Part shown: piece by piece, positions 24,520 to 37,420 of the stretch
Layout of the letters: the number at the start of each line of letters is the position of its first letter
Numbering within the stretch: position 1 is the first letter of the stretch
From: Oasisia sp. SBJ-2009
Lineage: Eukaryota; Annelida; Polychaeta; Sabellida; Siboglinidae
NCBI GenBank assembly: GCA_964017155.1
Contig: OZ024857.1
Span: 36,841,141 to 36,905,140, forward strand
DNA length: 64,000 nucleotides
Reading direction: 5' to 3'
Notes under the pieces: model-generated
What the model was told of the DNA's origin: nothing
Databases searched by the model: none
What the model saw: only the letters and a program-made list of their open reading frames with translations
Translations under genes and position numbers: made by a program

Positions 24520-26035
24520 AATATAGATATGATTTCAATCCATATAAATTGTATGCACTTTGCCATGCATTGATTTTGTTTCATTTAGACACATTAGAGC
24601 AAACTATATATGACCTGTAAATAGTTGTTCAATCCCTTTAACAATACCTCCCACTGCGCTAGTGCTTTGTCCAGGCGGGTGGCTTAATACGATCCCTAGA
24701 ACTGTACCCTCACTGTGTTCCTGGTAGGTTTAAACATGTCGGAGAGGTCTTGTGGGGGATGGGTCAGACAAAATAAGCACCCTGGTCATACAGGTTGGTG
24801 GTTTTGTACAACACAATCATACAGAAAAGTATGTTACGAAAACAACGACGAAGTAATCAACAACAACATGGCATGACGAACTTCCAGGGCCAACGACTCA
24901 CGTGTCTGGCAGTAGGGCCTAGTGATAGCTGAAAGGAATCTATTGACACGAACATGGAAGTCTTGAACAAAGAGAAAGAACAAGACGTTTATGTTGACCC
25001 ATATACAACAAAATAATTGCACATAGACATGTCAGATATATGCTATTCCCCAAACAAAATAGATTTACATACATAGTTATGTAATGGAGCATACGCCATT
25101 GCTTCAAAACCAGAATAATGAGTATTGAAAAAAAATTAGCAGTCAGTAGCTCCCATTATGACATAAAGACGTGTCAGTAGTGACATTTTAAACATACGTC
25201 GACCTCAACTTACATATCATCTGATGTAAAAAAGTGGAGTGTGGTCGGCCTGCATTCATGTCATATATAGTTACGGATGATTTCAGCCACAATCTTCTGG
25301 TGTTACATGCAATGTATGGGATGCAAATGGGTCATTGTATTGGGATTCCCACCAGTCGTGTATTCGTCTTCAAATTGGGGCGGGTATTTGCGCTGTTGCC
25401 ACGTCTGACGCAGTAGCGACTGGCGAAGTCAGCTGCTATAATTTTGTAGTTCGACAGCGACCACTAGCATGGTTTGTTGTGAAGAACAGCCAGGTGTAAG
25501 ATAACGCAGCGCAACGACTCATGGGTTGCGTGTATGGTAGTCTATACATATATGCCTTTTTTTACAATTCTGGGAATCTCATATTTATAACGTATTGCAA
25601 GTTATATTGAAGAAATTGTTGAATGAATTCATGTATAGTTATGACATTATGTATATTCTTTACATTCCCGAAAACCATGATAGTGTATATTATCATTGGA
25701 AGCATTATCTTCATCTTAAACCAATTCAGTTGCTTGAAACATGTGGCTCAGTATGTGAATTATATCCATTTAACTTTATTATATGAGCAACTTGTCTCAT
25801 ATTGTTATTATTCTGTACTTTGTAACCCCGTGCCATAGTACAACAATTTATATGTGATAATACTAATGAATCATATAACATTTATTTTATTTTCAAATGA
25901 TAGCACACATTTTGGCCTATTTAATAAGCCAATAATATATGCATATTACATTTTATTGGAGATTTTCTTCTGTATGCTTTTCCAATTTAAGTTGGAATCC
26001 AGAGTTAACCCAATTAAATTAAAATCATCACATTT
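24520..26035. other. PLPP intron 1 sequence, no gene seen (left)
   Basis: AT-rich sequence with only short ORFs that are mirrored in the right arm because of the duplication, not because of selection. Confidence 0.55.
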
Positions 26036-26040
26036 TACCA

Positions 26041-26310
26041 AATAGCGTGGCGTCATCTGCATACATTGCAAATTTGTACATGGTTTTAGCGTGTGATACG
26101 TGGCCCAAGGAATGAACCTTGCTGGACATTATATCAGTAGAATTTGGTATTTCTTCAAGTTCTAAATATTGTTTTTAGTTAATTTAATTTTTAAATTGAA
26201 GTAGAGCAACATCGTCAATGCCAAACTAACTCATTTTGTTTAATAAAATGGTGTGGTCAATAGTATCAAATTCAAATGCACTAGAAAGATCTATGTTGTG
26301 ATTGGTTGCT
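26041..26310 (-). pseudogene. Decayed RT fragment (left arm)
   Basis: Minus strand reads AFEFDTIDHTILLNKM and, farther on, FAMYADDATLFG, separated by stops and a deletion. These are the A and C motifs of a non-LTR RT. Mirror: 37140-37420. Confidence 0.75.
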
Positions 26311-27774
26311 TGAAGTGAGCACGCGCATATTCAGACACAACAAAGTGTGGCGCTCATGTGGAAAGACGTCAGAAAGGTAGGTTTTATGTTGTATTCCTCA
26401 ATTCGCTTATGCATTGTATGTAACAAGCGACGCAGGTAGTACTTGTGAGGATCAATTATTCATCAGTCGGAAGCTACAACTGTCATCCATCGTTAAAATA
26501 TTATTCTTGTGTCCAGTCCCCAATCAGCCCCAGTCGCGCGGAGTCTCGCTGTGTATCGTGACCCACTTATTGACCCTATATCCTAATTAGGACTGGTTCG
26601 CTCAGTTCACTCTTTGATGTTTTTTGTTTTGTTCTCCTTAATCGAAGATGCTCCCGCAGTGTCAAACACACGTGGGGCGTGGCATATTAGGAGAAAACGG
26701 GTGTTCAGACACAAGGCAAATACAGGGATTCAACGTCGATTTAGTTACGTGAATGCTAAATTGGTCTAAATTCTAATGAAACCGACGGTAAGCCATATCA
26801 TAGACATAGGCATATCCAGTAGTCGCAGTTACCTACGTCCATGACTAGTATACCGCCTAGTTACCCATAACGTTACGCCAGTCCATGAAACATGTTTTTA
26901 CAGGGCTTGCACAGAGTGTGCAATAACGGTAGCCTTCTAATTTTGCACGGGGGCGATTTGGGAGTAAATTGTCTAACTAGACTACATTTTAAATAGTTGC
27001 TTTGGATTTGTACATTTATATAGATCTACGTGTACGCAAAAATGGTGTCAGTATTTAGACGATTTGCGTCGTGTATTCGTAAAACAAACGGTATTATTCC
27101 CATACTGCCCCAGGGCGAAATCGGAATCAACGGTAGCGCAATACTGCGTTTAGCTTGCTCCAACCGATTCAGAAACGGCCGGGGCATTACGGGAATTTCT
27201 AAAATGACTCGGACATAATTGTCACTTGGCCCCGCGATTCCCAAAACGCCCTCAACAAAATTACTATTGAGTAACAGGGTTGACCCACCGTTTGGGGACA
27301 TATGAAAATTAGTTTAAATATAATAAATATATAAATAGTATGCCTATATAGATCCTAGTTAGAGACGTTTCATATATTTTACTATAATGGTGACGATTAT
27401 CAAACAATATTACCATTAAACGTGTTGGCTGTTGCTGCTACCGCGGCCGTTAAAAACAAATTTCGATTCAAGGACATACGTAGCATTTTTGCCACCCACG
27501 TCATATAATACTTACTTTTCTTTAACAGAAATTACCCAAATTGCTGCTAAATACATCAATTAATAAAGATGACATATATGTATATCCATAATTGATGTTC
27601 TGTATTGCCCTTGATGTATCAGAACACTGAAAATGCACCATATGTTTCAGGGATTCAAATATGTTCCGAACTGAAAGAATGACCCAGTTACGAATCGCGC
27701 CAATGCTTCACACGCGCATCTTTTATGATCCTACTTAGACACTACTAACATGTAACATATATTCACATTCTCAC

Positions 27775-27838
27775 CTGTTACAAACATCAAGATGCCGTAC
27801 AGGATACGCAGGATTCCAGGAACAAGTTTAGAATCCAT
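27775..27838 (-). CDS. Phospholipid phosphatase exon 1, left copy
   Basis: ATG at 27838 in a good context (ACAATGG), reading MDSKLVPGILRILYGILMFV, then a split codon at the GTGAGA donor. It is the first membrane segment. Residue 21 is Thr here and Ile in the right copy. The diverged paralog uses the same start and splice phase at 58722. Confidence 0.88.
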
Positions 27839-27839
27839 T

Positions 27840-29280
27840 GTCACCTAATGTTTATATTACATTAATGGCTCATAACCTGCATGAGGCTATTTGCCGTAAT
27901 GTATTTGTTATGCTGCCCTCTAGCGGATATTATTTCTCTTCCGACGCCATCTTCTGTCCACAAGATGGCGAAACCAGCCACGTTCGACCAGAGCCTTGGA
28001 TACATAGAGTTTGGCCAATGACGTACCAATTTTTGATTGGTCGATGGATGTGTGGACGCCATTATCGGTCTCATTTGGCGCGTTTTCAAGCAGTGACCAG
28101 TGTAGCAGTTCTGCTTGGGGATGCTCCAATATCAGCAACAAATTTAAGTTATATGGATTCCCTTTTAATAAGAAAAGATTGGCAACATGAGAAAGTAATG
28201 TAAATCGTGAAGGGTGGAATGCGAAGCTAGGAATATCGAAATTGTGCGAGGTAGGTGTCGACATAATTTTACGTCGTAGCCGTAGCCGTATGATCTACTA
28301 CACTGACTGTCATTCGAAATTTCTCGTGTAAACAAACAAGGTCAAGGCATATGTTTCCATACGATGGCTAAATGCCTGTTGTTCATGTAATGATATAAAC
28401 AAGTTATACTTTGAAACTGGTCAGACTTAGAGTGAAGTACTTATAATTTTACAACACTAACAAGACCAAATACCCAAAATTGTATTATCAAGAAAAGACA
28501 CTAGCCCCGTCAAGGACAAGGTTGTGTATATCACTATCACGGATTATGTCGCAGTGAAGAATTTATACTTCTCAAAAACCGGTTTGTCTCGTTTTTAACT
28601 TTGTTACATGTTTATAGACGTTCATTTATTTGCTCGCTGTGACTGTAAAATAGACATATTGATTGATTTATTTGTTGGTTGACTATGAATTACTAGGTCT
28701 AGCCTCTAGGCCCAGGGCTAGGGCCTAGCCCTAGGCGTCGTGATTATGAATGGGGTTGGTAGAACAATCTTATTTTTCTACTTCGTTCTTTGACTTTGGT
28801 TTTGAATATGTGGCAAAGGCATAGAAGAGATACAGGAATGTATGTATAATGCTATGTTGCGAGTTTTATTAAAGTTTTATCATACAGTCTGTTAAAGGGG
28901 AACTGGCTAATTTAACTACATGTCTATACTAAATCAACAGTTCCTTTTATATATTCAGCAGTTATTCAAGCGTCTACTAAATGTAAGGGTTATTCCATGT
29001 CAAATCAATCACTCAAAACATCACCCGTCTCCAATTTTGATGACATTTAGTACAGTTGTTGGCTCATGCGAGAATATCAAAATAAAAAATAAAATACAAA
29101 AAAATCTAGGTCAAGTATCATGGAAGATATAGGTCACTGAACTGCTATTAATAAAGCTAGAGAAACAAACAACATATCATTGGAAAGCCAATAAACATGT
29201 GCATATAACTGTAATAAAATTAAAACAATAGTGTAAATAAGAATGTTGTAATTTTCAAAATGTGACCTTTAACCTCAAGT
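27840..29280. other. 5' flank of left PLPP copy
   Basis: Contains two inverted CCAAT-type motifs and a GGTACGTCATTGG (CRE-like) block within 200 bp of exon 1, mirrored at 35400-35440. Farther out is a CTAGGCCCAGGGCTAGGGCCTAG palindromic patch (28699-28725) that is shorter in the right arm. No gene recognised. Confidence 0.4.
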
Positions 29281-29289
29281 ACCCAGTAA

Positions 29290-29735
29290 ATCTATCCTCT
29301 GATTTTGCAAATATTTTGTAGACAGTATCCTATACTATTGCAGAATTATTTAACCCAATACAAACATAGCACAATCTATGATTTTGTTAATATTGTGTAC
29401 ACAGGATCAAATATTATTGCAGAAGAGTCCCTGAAAATATTAGAGTGGGCAAATAATAAGTTTCAGAGATACATCAAATTAAGTACACCCGTGGATGTAA
29501 AATTGCACCAGGATAGCATTGTATAGCCCAATACAAACATTCGGCACAATCTCTGATTTTGTTAATAGTTTGTATAGAACATCCTATACTATTGCAGAAA
29601 GGTCCCTGAAAATATTGGAGTGAGCAAATAATAATGTTCAGAGATACATTAAATTAAGCACAGCCGTGGATGAAAAACTGCACCAGGATAGCACTATATA
29701 ACCCAGTACGAACATACAGCAGTGTCTGATGTGTA
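29290..29735. repeat. 182-bp tandem repeat, about 2.4 units (left arm)
   Basis: GTCCCTGAAAATATT occurs at about 29429 and 29611, with CAATACAAACAT and GCACCAGGATAGCA also repeating at this spacing. Mirror: 33728-34173. Confidence 0.82.
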
Positions 29736-30054
29736 AACCATACATGTATTTGTGCTCACTAATTATAAATTTCATTACTTCACATTTTTCAGATCACTTC
29801 ACATATTATCTCTCAGGCTACTGAAACTGCAATCATCACACAAGAAGCTGATCAACTATCAATACAGTTCAATCTGCAATGCTTACCATTTCTTCGTATG
29901 CCACAAATCACATAACAGTACAGACAAAATTGACATGTGCATAATTTCAAATGGTCGCGTATACTTATTTTATTTCAGGCACGCTTCAAAACCAACCAAT
30001 TCGAATTACACCGCCTTGCCCTTGATGGGAAACATAAAACATTAAAACCGAATA

Positions 30055-30160
30055 CAGTCCCAAACGACCGGGACAGACCGAGACTACACCGGGGAGAACC
30101 GTGACCACACCGGGGAGCACCGTGGCCCCACCGGGGAGCACCGTGATAAACCGGCACCAA
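30055..30160. repeat. GC-rich minisatellite at inner end of left arm
   Basis: About 20-21 bp units of the type CCGGGGAGCACCGTGNCC. The arm homology stops at 30160, inside this array. Confidence 0.88.
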
Positions 30161-32467
30161 CCATGACGAAAAGTAGTGTAGCTTTAGCGGATCTTTGATA
30201 TGATGCCGTCAAATTGCCGATTATTGTACGTACTGTCATGGTCATAGAGTGAGGAGGCTGTGTGTTTTGCTGGATGCTGCTGTGTCCATTTTCGTGCCTC
30301 ATATTAGTTTGAGCGTCATTATGATTAAATATATCTCTTATATATATCGGACACTGTTAGGAAAAGGACATCTACAAATTCGCAGGATTTCTTTTAACAA
30401 ACTAAAATGAAAAAAGCAACCAGATATTTTCGAAACCCCAATGCAGTACACAGGATTTCAGTGCGCCATAAACCGTGATGGTGTTGTGAACAACCGTGAC
30501 ATTTCCTTTCGGCGAACGAAATTGCAAGCAGCTTTTCACACCAATTACCATACGAATATTAGCCAATAGCCGGCGTGATTATATTTAACCATATATATAA
30601 ATAGAACACCCCAGTAGAACAAGACTGCTTGCCAGCTATCAGTTGACACATAATACTTTGACGTTAACATGGGCTGGTGACAGCCATGCTAATGCCAGGC
30701 AGAAAGCAACTGCAGTCCCTGTTTATACATAGGACTGCACCAAATGTTCTTCACAATTATCACGCTATTTATTTACTGACATAAGTTAGCCAGTGTTGTT
30801 TAATTGGGTATAATGTGTTCAAACAGTTGCCTCACTAATATGTATGTCTGAAACAAATCAACAGGCTTATAGTGTCTCACTGTGTGAGGGGTGAGTACAG
30901 CTTAGAACTATTTAATTTGTTATTCTGTCAGATCCACAATTGTTGTGGTGTTTTACAAAAAAGGTCATTTAAAAATCAACCAACTGAAGTCCATCCTCCA
31001 ATTTCACAGATTAAAAAAACAGACCATGCAAAGTGGGTGAGAGAATAGGGAAAACAACAACAAAACAGAGCTGCCAACATTACTAACAACAACAGTAGTA
31101 GAAAAGGTAGAAAAGTAGTAATGTTAAGATAGTCAACTAACTAACAATATAGTGTTAATAGTAATAACAATAAATAAATAAAATTAGGCAAACTACAACA
31201 AAATAGCAGGGGTGGCAAAGTAATTTAACAGGTTTCCTTAAAATGACCACAGTTTCCCTTTCATGTCCCCCTAAACAGAATTAGTTTGGTAATTTCATGT
31301 ATTAGTGTTGGTCAATTTGCATATAACTGTAATGTTTTAAAACTATTAATTTCCTAAATTAATGGCAGTGTAACATAAATATGTTCGCAAAGACTATAAC
31401 CTAAGCTATATATTGTATAACCAGTGGAAAGAGACTCTGGATCCTGTTTTTTGTCGGTTGGTACAGTTGTACGCTACACAGAAAATAACCATACTTGCTA
31501 TTTCACAATGACTGTTGTAGCCAGCATGTCCCCAAATGGATTAACGTTGCTCACATCACCGATGTCTGTTTTAAGGATATTTCGTGTGTAGCTTTAAAAT
31601 GGTGGAGAGTCAGCATACCATTGTAAGGTTTACACTGACAGTTTGTTAACGGGATGATGTCTTTTTGCTGTAATTAGCAGCTACCTCAGGAACAGGTAAT
31701 AGGAACCTCACTACAAGCCATTGTACAGAGACTTGTCCTTCTTAGCTTTGATACAGTCCACTCACTGACATTAATTTAAACATATCAGACATATGCAAAG
31801 CGTCCGTTTGACAAGAAAAACTTGCAATGTTCACCTCTTTTCTATCATTATATTTCAAGTATTTTACATTATAGTGGTATCTTATAGGTAAACCTGGATA
31901 AAAAATCAAAATAAAATAGAAATAGCTTCTCTTTTATTTACAATTTTGAGAACCATTAACATATCTACATGAGAAAATAATAACATTCAGTTCACTTCAA
32001 ATAAATACATTTATTGTAGACTCAACAGAACTTGCACGTACTGATATATACACACATATATGAAAATGGGGTTCATATATTATTGTTAAACAGCATTTAA
32101 AATAAATATCGTACATATAATCATGTACATTTGTACACATTATGTATATTCTCCCCTTTGTGATGATCTGGTGTACTAGTCAGTCAATGAATCCGGGGAA
32201 CAGATCTATCTCCAAGTTTCATCGATAATGTTCCCTCTCAAACCAGTAACTCACAAGCACATGTAAAAATATGCTACAATTACTAGACATTTATAAGTAT
32301 ATCATATCTTTTAGGACACACACATTCATCAATACAAGTTGTCTTCTTATAATATAACTGACTTGGGTGAATATCTGCTGTGTATTCAAAAATGTAATAT
32401 GTCTAGTATGGAATGAATGGTTGTGTTTGAATAATTGAATTACAGTTTTATCAACAAGATCATAGTA

Positions 32468-32502
<35 letters not shown>

Positions 32503-32503
32503 T

Positions 32504-32541
<38 letters not shown>

Positions 32542-33129
32542 GTATTGCTTTAGGATAATACAATTTCATGATTTCTGAGTTGTTCTTTTGTTGAATGGAC
32601 ATAGCAGACGTCATGTTACTATTCAAATGGAAACACATAGGCTATCTAGTAACCGTAATAAGCTTTATAAGACTGAGTACAAAGTAACAGTACTTAATTA
32701 TTTGTTAACATTGCAATAACTGTTCACAAGTACGAAGAAAGAAACAACTTGCGTGAGTCTTTTCTTAAATTGTTGTAAATTAAGTATTTGTGTTATTTCA
32801 TTATGTTATGTCTAACATAATGATTTTTATTAATTTGCTAAACACACTACCTAAATTAACGAATGACAGTGGTTCTTGGAGGAAGTGTTTACGGTTTAGT
32901 TCTTCGTAACTGGAGCAAGTACCATTTATAGCATATCCATATCTTGCCAAACAAACTACGAACAACTGAAATCTACAGCGAGTAATAAAAGTCAAATGCA
33001 ATGGGATATGAGGTGAGCCTAAAACCTAAGTCCCACTGCCCCGGTTCTGGCCACGGTGTACCTCGGCAAAAATTCCAGGTGCTCCGGAGTGATCCGTGAA
33101 GATTGGGCTCATTTGTATAATTATTTCAG

Positions 33130-33173
<44 letters not shown>

Positions 33174-33302
33174 TGGTATTGCCGGTGTCGCCATGGTGTC
33201 GCCAGGTTTTGAACCCCGGATCATCCCGATGTAGCCATGGTGTCACACGGTATCACCCCGGACTCCCGGAGTGTCAAGGATATGTCAGGGTGTCGCCCCG
33301 GT
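30161..33302. other. Palindrome spacer (loop), 3,142 bp
   Basis: Single-copy sequence between the arms. It holds a TATA/CCAAT motif pair (30563-30602), AT-rich DNA, (TA)n arrays at about 32469-32541 and 33135-33172, and the outer half of the minisatellite (33172-33302). No coding exon was recognised. Confidence 0.8.
30563..30602 (+). promoter_or_regulatory. CCAAT plus TATA motif pair in the spacer
   Basis: AGCCAATAG is followed about 30 bp later by TATATATAAATAG. The first downstream ATG (30669) has only three codons. It may be the promoter of a non-coding transcript or 5' exon; motif evidence only. Confidence 0.3.
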
Positions 33303-33415
33303 TTGGTGCCGGTTTATCACGGTGCTCCCCGGTGGGGCCACGGTGCTCCCCGGTGTGGTCACGGTTCTCCCCGGTTTAGTCTCGGTCTGTCCCGGTCGTT
33401 TGGGACTGTATTCGG
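33172..33415. repeat. GC-rich minisatellite spanning the spacer/right-arm junction
   Basis: Units such as CGGTGCTCCCCGGTGNGGCCA and CCGGTGTCGCCATGGTGTCG. 33303-33415 pairs with the left arm; 33172-33302 continues the array on this side only. Confidence 0.88.
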
Positions 33416-33727
33416 TTTTAATGTTTTATGTTTCCCATCAAGGGCAAGGCGGTGTAATTCGAATTGGTTGGTTTCGAAGCGTGCCTGAAATAAAATAAGT
33501 ATACGCGACCATTTGAAATTATGCACATGTCAATTTTGTCTGTACTGTTATGTGATTTGTGGCATACGAAGAAATGGTAAGCATTGCAGATTGAACTGTA
33601 TTGATAGTTGATCAGCTTCTTGTGTGATGATTGCAGTTTCAGTAGCCTGAGAGATAATATGTGAAGTGATCTGAAAAGTGTGAAGTAATGAAATTTACAA
33701 TTAGTGAGCACAAATACATGTATGGTT

Positions 33728-34173
33728 TACACATCAGACACTGCTGTATGTTCGTACTGGGTTATATAGTGCTATCCTGGTGCAGTTTTTCATCCACGGC
33801 TGTGCTTAATTTAATGTATCTCTGAACATTATTATTTGCTCACTCCAATATTTTCAGGGACCTTTCTGCAATAGTATAGGATGTTCTATACAAACTATTA
33901 GCAAAATCAGAGATTGTGCCGAATGTTTGTATTGGGCTATACAATGCTATCCTGGTGCAATTTTACATCCACGGGTGTACTTAATTTGATGTATCTCTGA
34001 AACTTATTATTTGCCCACTCTAATATTTTCAGGGACTCTTCTGCAATAATATTTGATCCTGTGTACACAATATTAACAAAATCATAGATTGTGCTATGTT
34101 TGTAATGGGTTAAATAATTCTGCAATAGTATAGGATACTGTCTACAAAATATTTGCAAAATCAGAGGATAGAT
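33728..34173. repeat. 182-bp tandem repeat (right arm)
   Basis: Mirror of 29290-29735, with the same unit number. Confidence 0.8.
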
Positions 34174-34179
34174 TTACTG

Positions 34180-35600
34180 GGTACTTGAGGTTAAAGGTCA
34201 CATTTTGAAAATTACAACATTCTTATTTACACTATTGTTTTAATTTTATTACAGTTATATGCACATGTTTATTGGCTTTCCAATGATATGTTGTTTGTTT
34301 CTCTAGCTTTATTAATAGCAGTTCAGTGACCTATATCTTCCATGATACTTGACCTAGATTTTTTTGTATTTTATTTTTTATTTTGATATTCTCGCATGAG
34401 CCAACAACTGTACTAAATGTCATCAAAATTGGAGACGGGTGATGTTTTGAGTGATTGATTTGACATGGAATAACCCTTACATTTAGTAGACGCTTGAATA
34501 ACTGCTGAATATATAAAAGGAACTGTTGATTTAGTATAGACATGTAGTTAAATTAGCCAGTTCTCCTTTAACAGACTGTATGATAAAACTTTAATAACAC
34601 TCGCAACATAGCATTATACATACATTCCTGTATCTCCTCTATGCCTTTGCCACATATTCAAAACCAAAGTCAAAGAACGAAGTAGAAAAATAAGATTGTT
34701 CTACCAACCCCATTCATAATCACGACGCCTAGGCCCTAGCCCTAGAGGCTAGACCTAGTAATTCATAGTCAACCAACAAATAAATCAACCAATATGTCTA
34801 TTTTACAGTCACAGCGAGCAAATAAATGAACGTCTATAAACATGTAACAAAGTTAAAAACGAGACAAACCGGTTTTTGAGAAGTATAAATTCTTCACTGC
34901 GACATAATCCGTGATAGTGATATACACAACCTTGTCCTTGACGGGGCTAGTGTCTTTTCTTGATAATACAATTTTGGGTATTTGGTCTTGTTAGTGTTGT
35001 AAAATTATAAGTACTTCACTCTAAGTCTGACCAGTTTCAAAGTATAACTTGTTTATATCATTACATGAACAACAGGCATTTAGCCATCGTATGGAAACAT
35101 ATGCCTTGTTTGTTTACACGAGAAATTTCGAATGACAGTCAGTGTAGTAGATCATACGGCTACGGCTACGACGTAAAATTATGTCGACACCTACCTCGCA
35201 CAATTTCGATATTCCTAGTTTCGCATTCCACCCTTCACGATTCACATTACTTTCCCATGTTGCCAATCTTTTCTTATTAAAAGGGAATCCATATAACTTA
35301 AATTTGTTGCTGATATTGGAGCATCCCCAAGCAGAACTGCTACACTGGTCACTGCTTGAAAACGCGCCAAATGAGACCGATAATGGCGTCCACACATCCA
35401 TCGACCAATCAAAAATTGGTACGTCATTGGCCAAACTCTATGTATCCAAGGCTCTGGTCGAACGTGGCTGGTTTCGCCATCTTGTGGACAGAAGATGGCG
35501 TCGGAAGAGAAATAATATCCGCTAGAGGGCAGCATAACAAATACATTACGGCAAATAGCCTCATGCAGGTTATGAGCCATTAATGTAATATAAACATTAG
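34180..35600. other. 5' flank of right PLPP copy
   Basis: Mirror of 27840-29280. GACCAATC (about 35402) and TACGTCATTGGCC lie within 200 bp of the start codon and are candidate promoter elements. A short stretch just upstream (GAAATAATATCCGCTAGAG) is shared with the paralog at 58639-58660, so the promoter-proximal region was duplicated along with the gene. Confidence 0.4.
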
Positions 35601-35606
35601 GTGACA

Positions 35607-35670
35607 ATGGATTCTAAACTTGTTCCTGGAATCCTGCGTATCCTGTACGGCATCTTGATGTTTGTAATAG
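35607..35670 (+). CDS. Phospholipid phosphatase exon 1, right copy
   Basis: ATG at 35607 (context ACAATGG) opens MDSKLVPGILRILYGILMFV. The exon ends one base into a codon at GTGAGAATG, in phase with exon 2 at 41278. The hydrophobic segment is the expected first transmembrane helix of PLPP. Total coding length through 54679 is 259 codons, against about 280-310 for the family, so a short C-terminal tail exon is still missing. Confidence 0.9.
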
Positions 35671-37139
35671 GTGAGAATGTGAATATATGTTACATGTTAG
35701 TAGTGTCTAAGTAGGATCATAAAAGATGCGCGTGTGAAGCATTGGCGCGATTCGTAACTGGGTCATTCTTTCAGTTCGGAACATATTTGAATCCCTGAAA
35801 CATATGGTGCATTTTCAGTGTTCTGATACATCAAGGGCAATACAGAACATCAATTATGGATATACATATATGTCATCTTTATTAATTGATGTATTTAGCA
35901 GCAATTTGGGTAATTTCTGTTAAAGAAAAGTAAGTATTATATGATGTGGGTGGCAAAAATGCTACGTATGTCCTTGAATCGAAATTTGTTTTTAACGGCC
36001 GCGGTAGCAGCAACAGCCAACACGTTTAATGGTAATATTGTTTGATAATCGTCACCATTATAGTAAAATATATGAAACGTCTCTAACTAGGATCTATATA
36101 GGCATACTATTTATATATTTATTATATTTAAACTAATTTTCATATGTCCCCAAACGGTGGGTCAACCCTGTTACTCAATAGTAATTTTGTTGAGGGCGTT
36201 TTGGGAATCGCGGGGCCAAGTGACAATTATGTCCGAGTCATTTTAGAAATTCCCGTAATGCCCCGGCCGTTTCTGAATCGGTTGGAGCAAGCTAAACGCA
36301 GTATTGCGCTACCGTTGATTCCGATTTCGCCCTGGGGCAGTATGGGAATAATACCGTTTGTTTTACGAATACACGACGCAAATCGTCTAAATACTGACAC
36401 CATTTTTGCGTACACGTAGATCTATATAAATGTACAAATCCAAAGCAACTATTTAAAATGTAGTCTAGTTAGACAATTTACTCCCAAATCGCCCCCGTGC
36501 AAAATTAGAAGGCTACCGTTATTGCACACTCTGTGCAAGCCCTGTAAAAACATGTTTCATGGACTGGCGTAACGTTATGGGTAACTAGGCGGTATACTAG
36601 TCATGGACGTAGGTAACTGCGACTACTGGATATGCCTATGTCTATGATATGGCTTACCGTCGGTTTCATTAGAATTTAGACCAATTTAGCATTCACGTAA
36701 CTAAATCGACGTTGAATCCCTGTATTTGCCTTGTGTCTGAACACCCGTTTTCTCCTAATATGCCACGCCCCACGTGTGTTTGACACTGCGGGAGCATCTT
36801 CGATTAAGGAGAACAAAACAAAAAACATCAAAGAGTGAACTGAGCGAACCAGTCCTAATTAGGATATAGGGTCAATAAGTGGGTCACGATACACAGCGAG
36901 ACTCCGCGCGACTGGGGCTGATTGGGGACTGGACACAAGAATAATATTTTAACGATGGATGACAGTTGTAGCTTCCGACTGATGAATAATTGATCCTCAC
37001 AAGTACTACCTGCGTCGCTTGTTACATACAATGCATAAGCGAATTGAGGAATACAACATAAAACCTACCTTTCTGACGTCTTTCCACATGAGCGCCATAC
37101 TTTGTTGTGTCTGAATATGCGCGTGCTCACTTCAAGCAA

Positions 37140-37420
37140 CCAATCACAACATAGATCTTTCTAGTGCATTTGAATTTGATACTATTGACCACACCATTTT
37201 ATTAAACAAAATGAGCTAGTTTGGCATTGACGATGTTGCTCTACTTCAATTTAAAAATTAAAATAACTAAAAACAATATTTAGAACTTGAAGAAATACCA
37301 AATTTTACTGATATAATGTCCAGCAAGGTTCATTCCTTGGGCCACGTATCACACGCTAAAACCATGTACAAATTTGCAATGTATGCAGATGACGCCACAC
37401 TATTTGGTAAAATGTGATGA
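37140..37420 (+). pseudogene. Decayed RT fragment (right arm)
   Basis: Reads LSSAFEFDTIDHTILLNKM and FAMYADDATLFG with stops between. RT motifs A and C of a non-LTR element, in the middle of PLPP intron 1. Confidence 0.75.

Noticed and set aside
27838..28264. Overlapping ORFs on both strands upstream of PLPP exon 1
   Set aside because: Mirrored in the right arm, but open in three frames with no recognisable domain; probably promoter-proximal DNA.
33056..33498. Gly/Arg/His-rich ORFs with a seven-residue period
   Set aside because: They follow the 21-bp minisatellite unit; open in several frames, as expected of a GC-rich tandem repeat.
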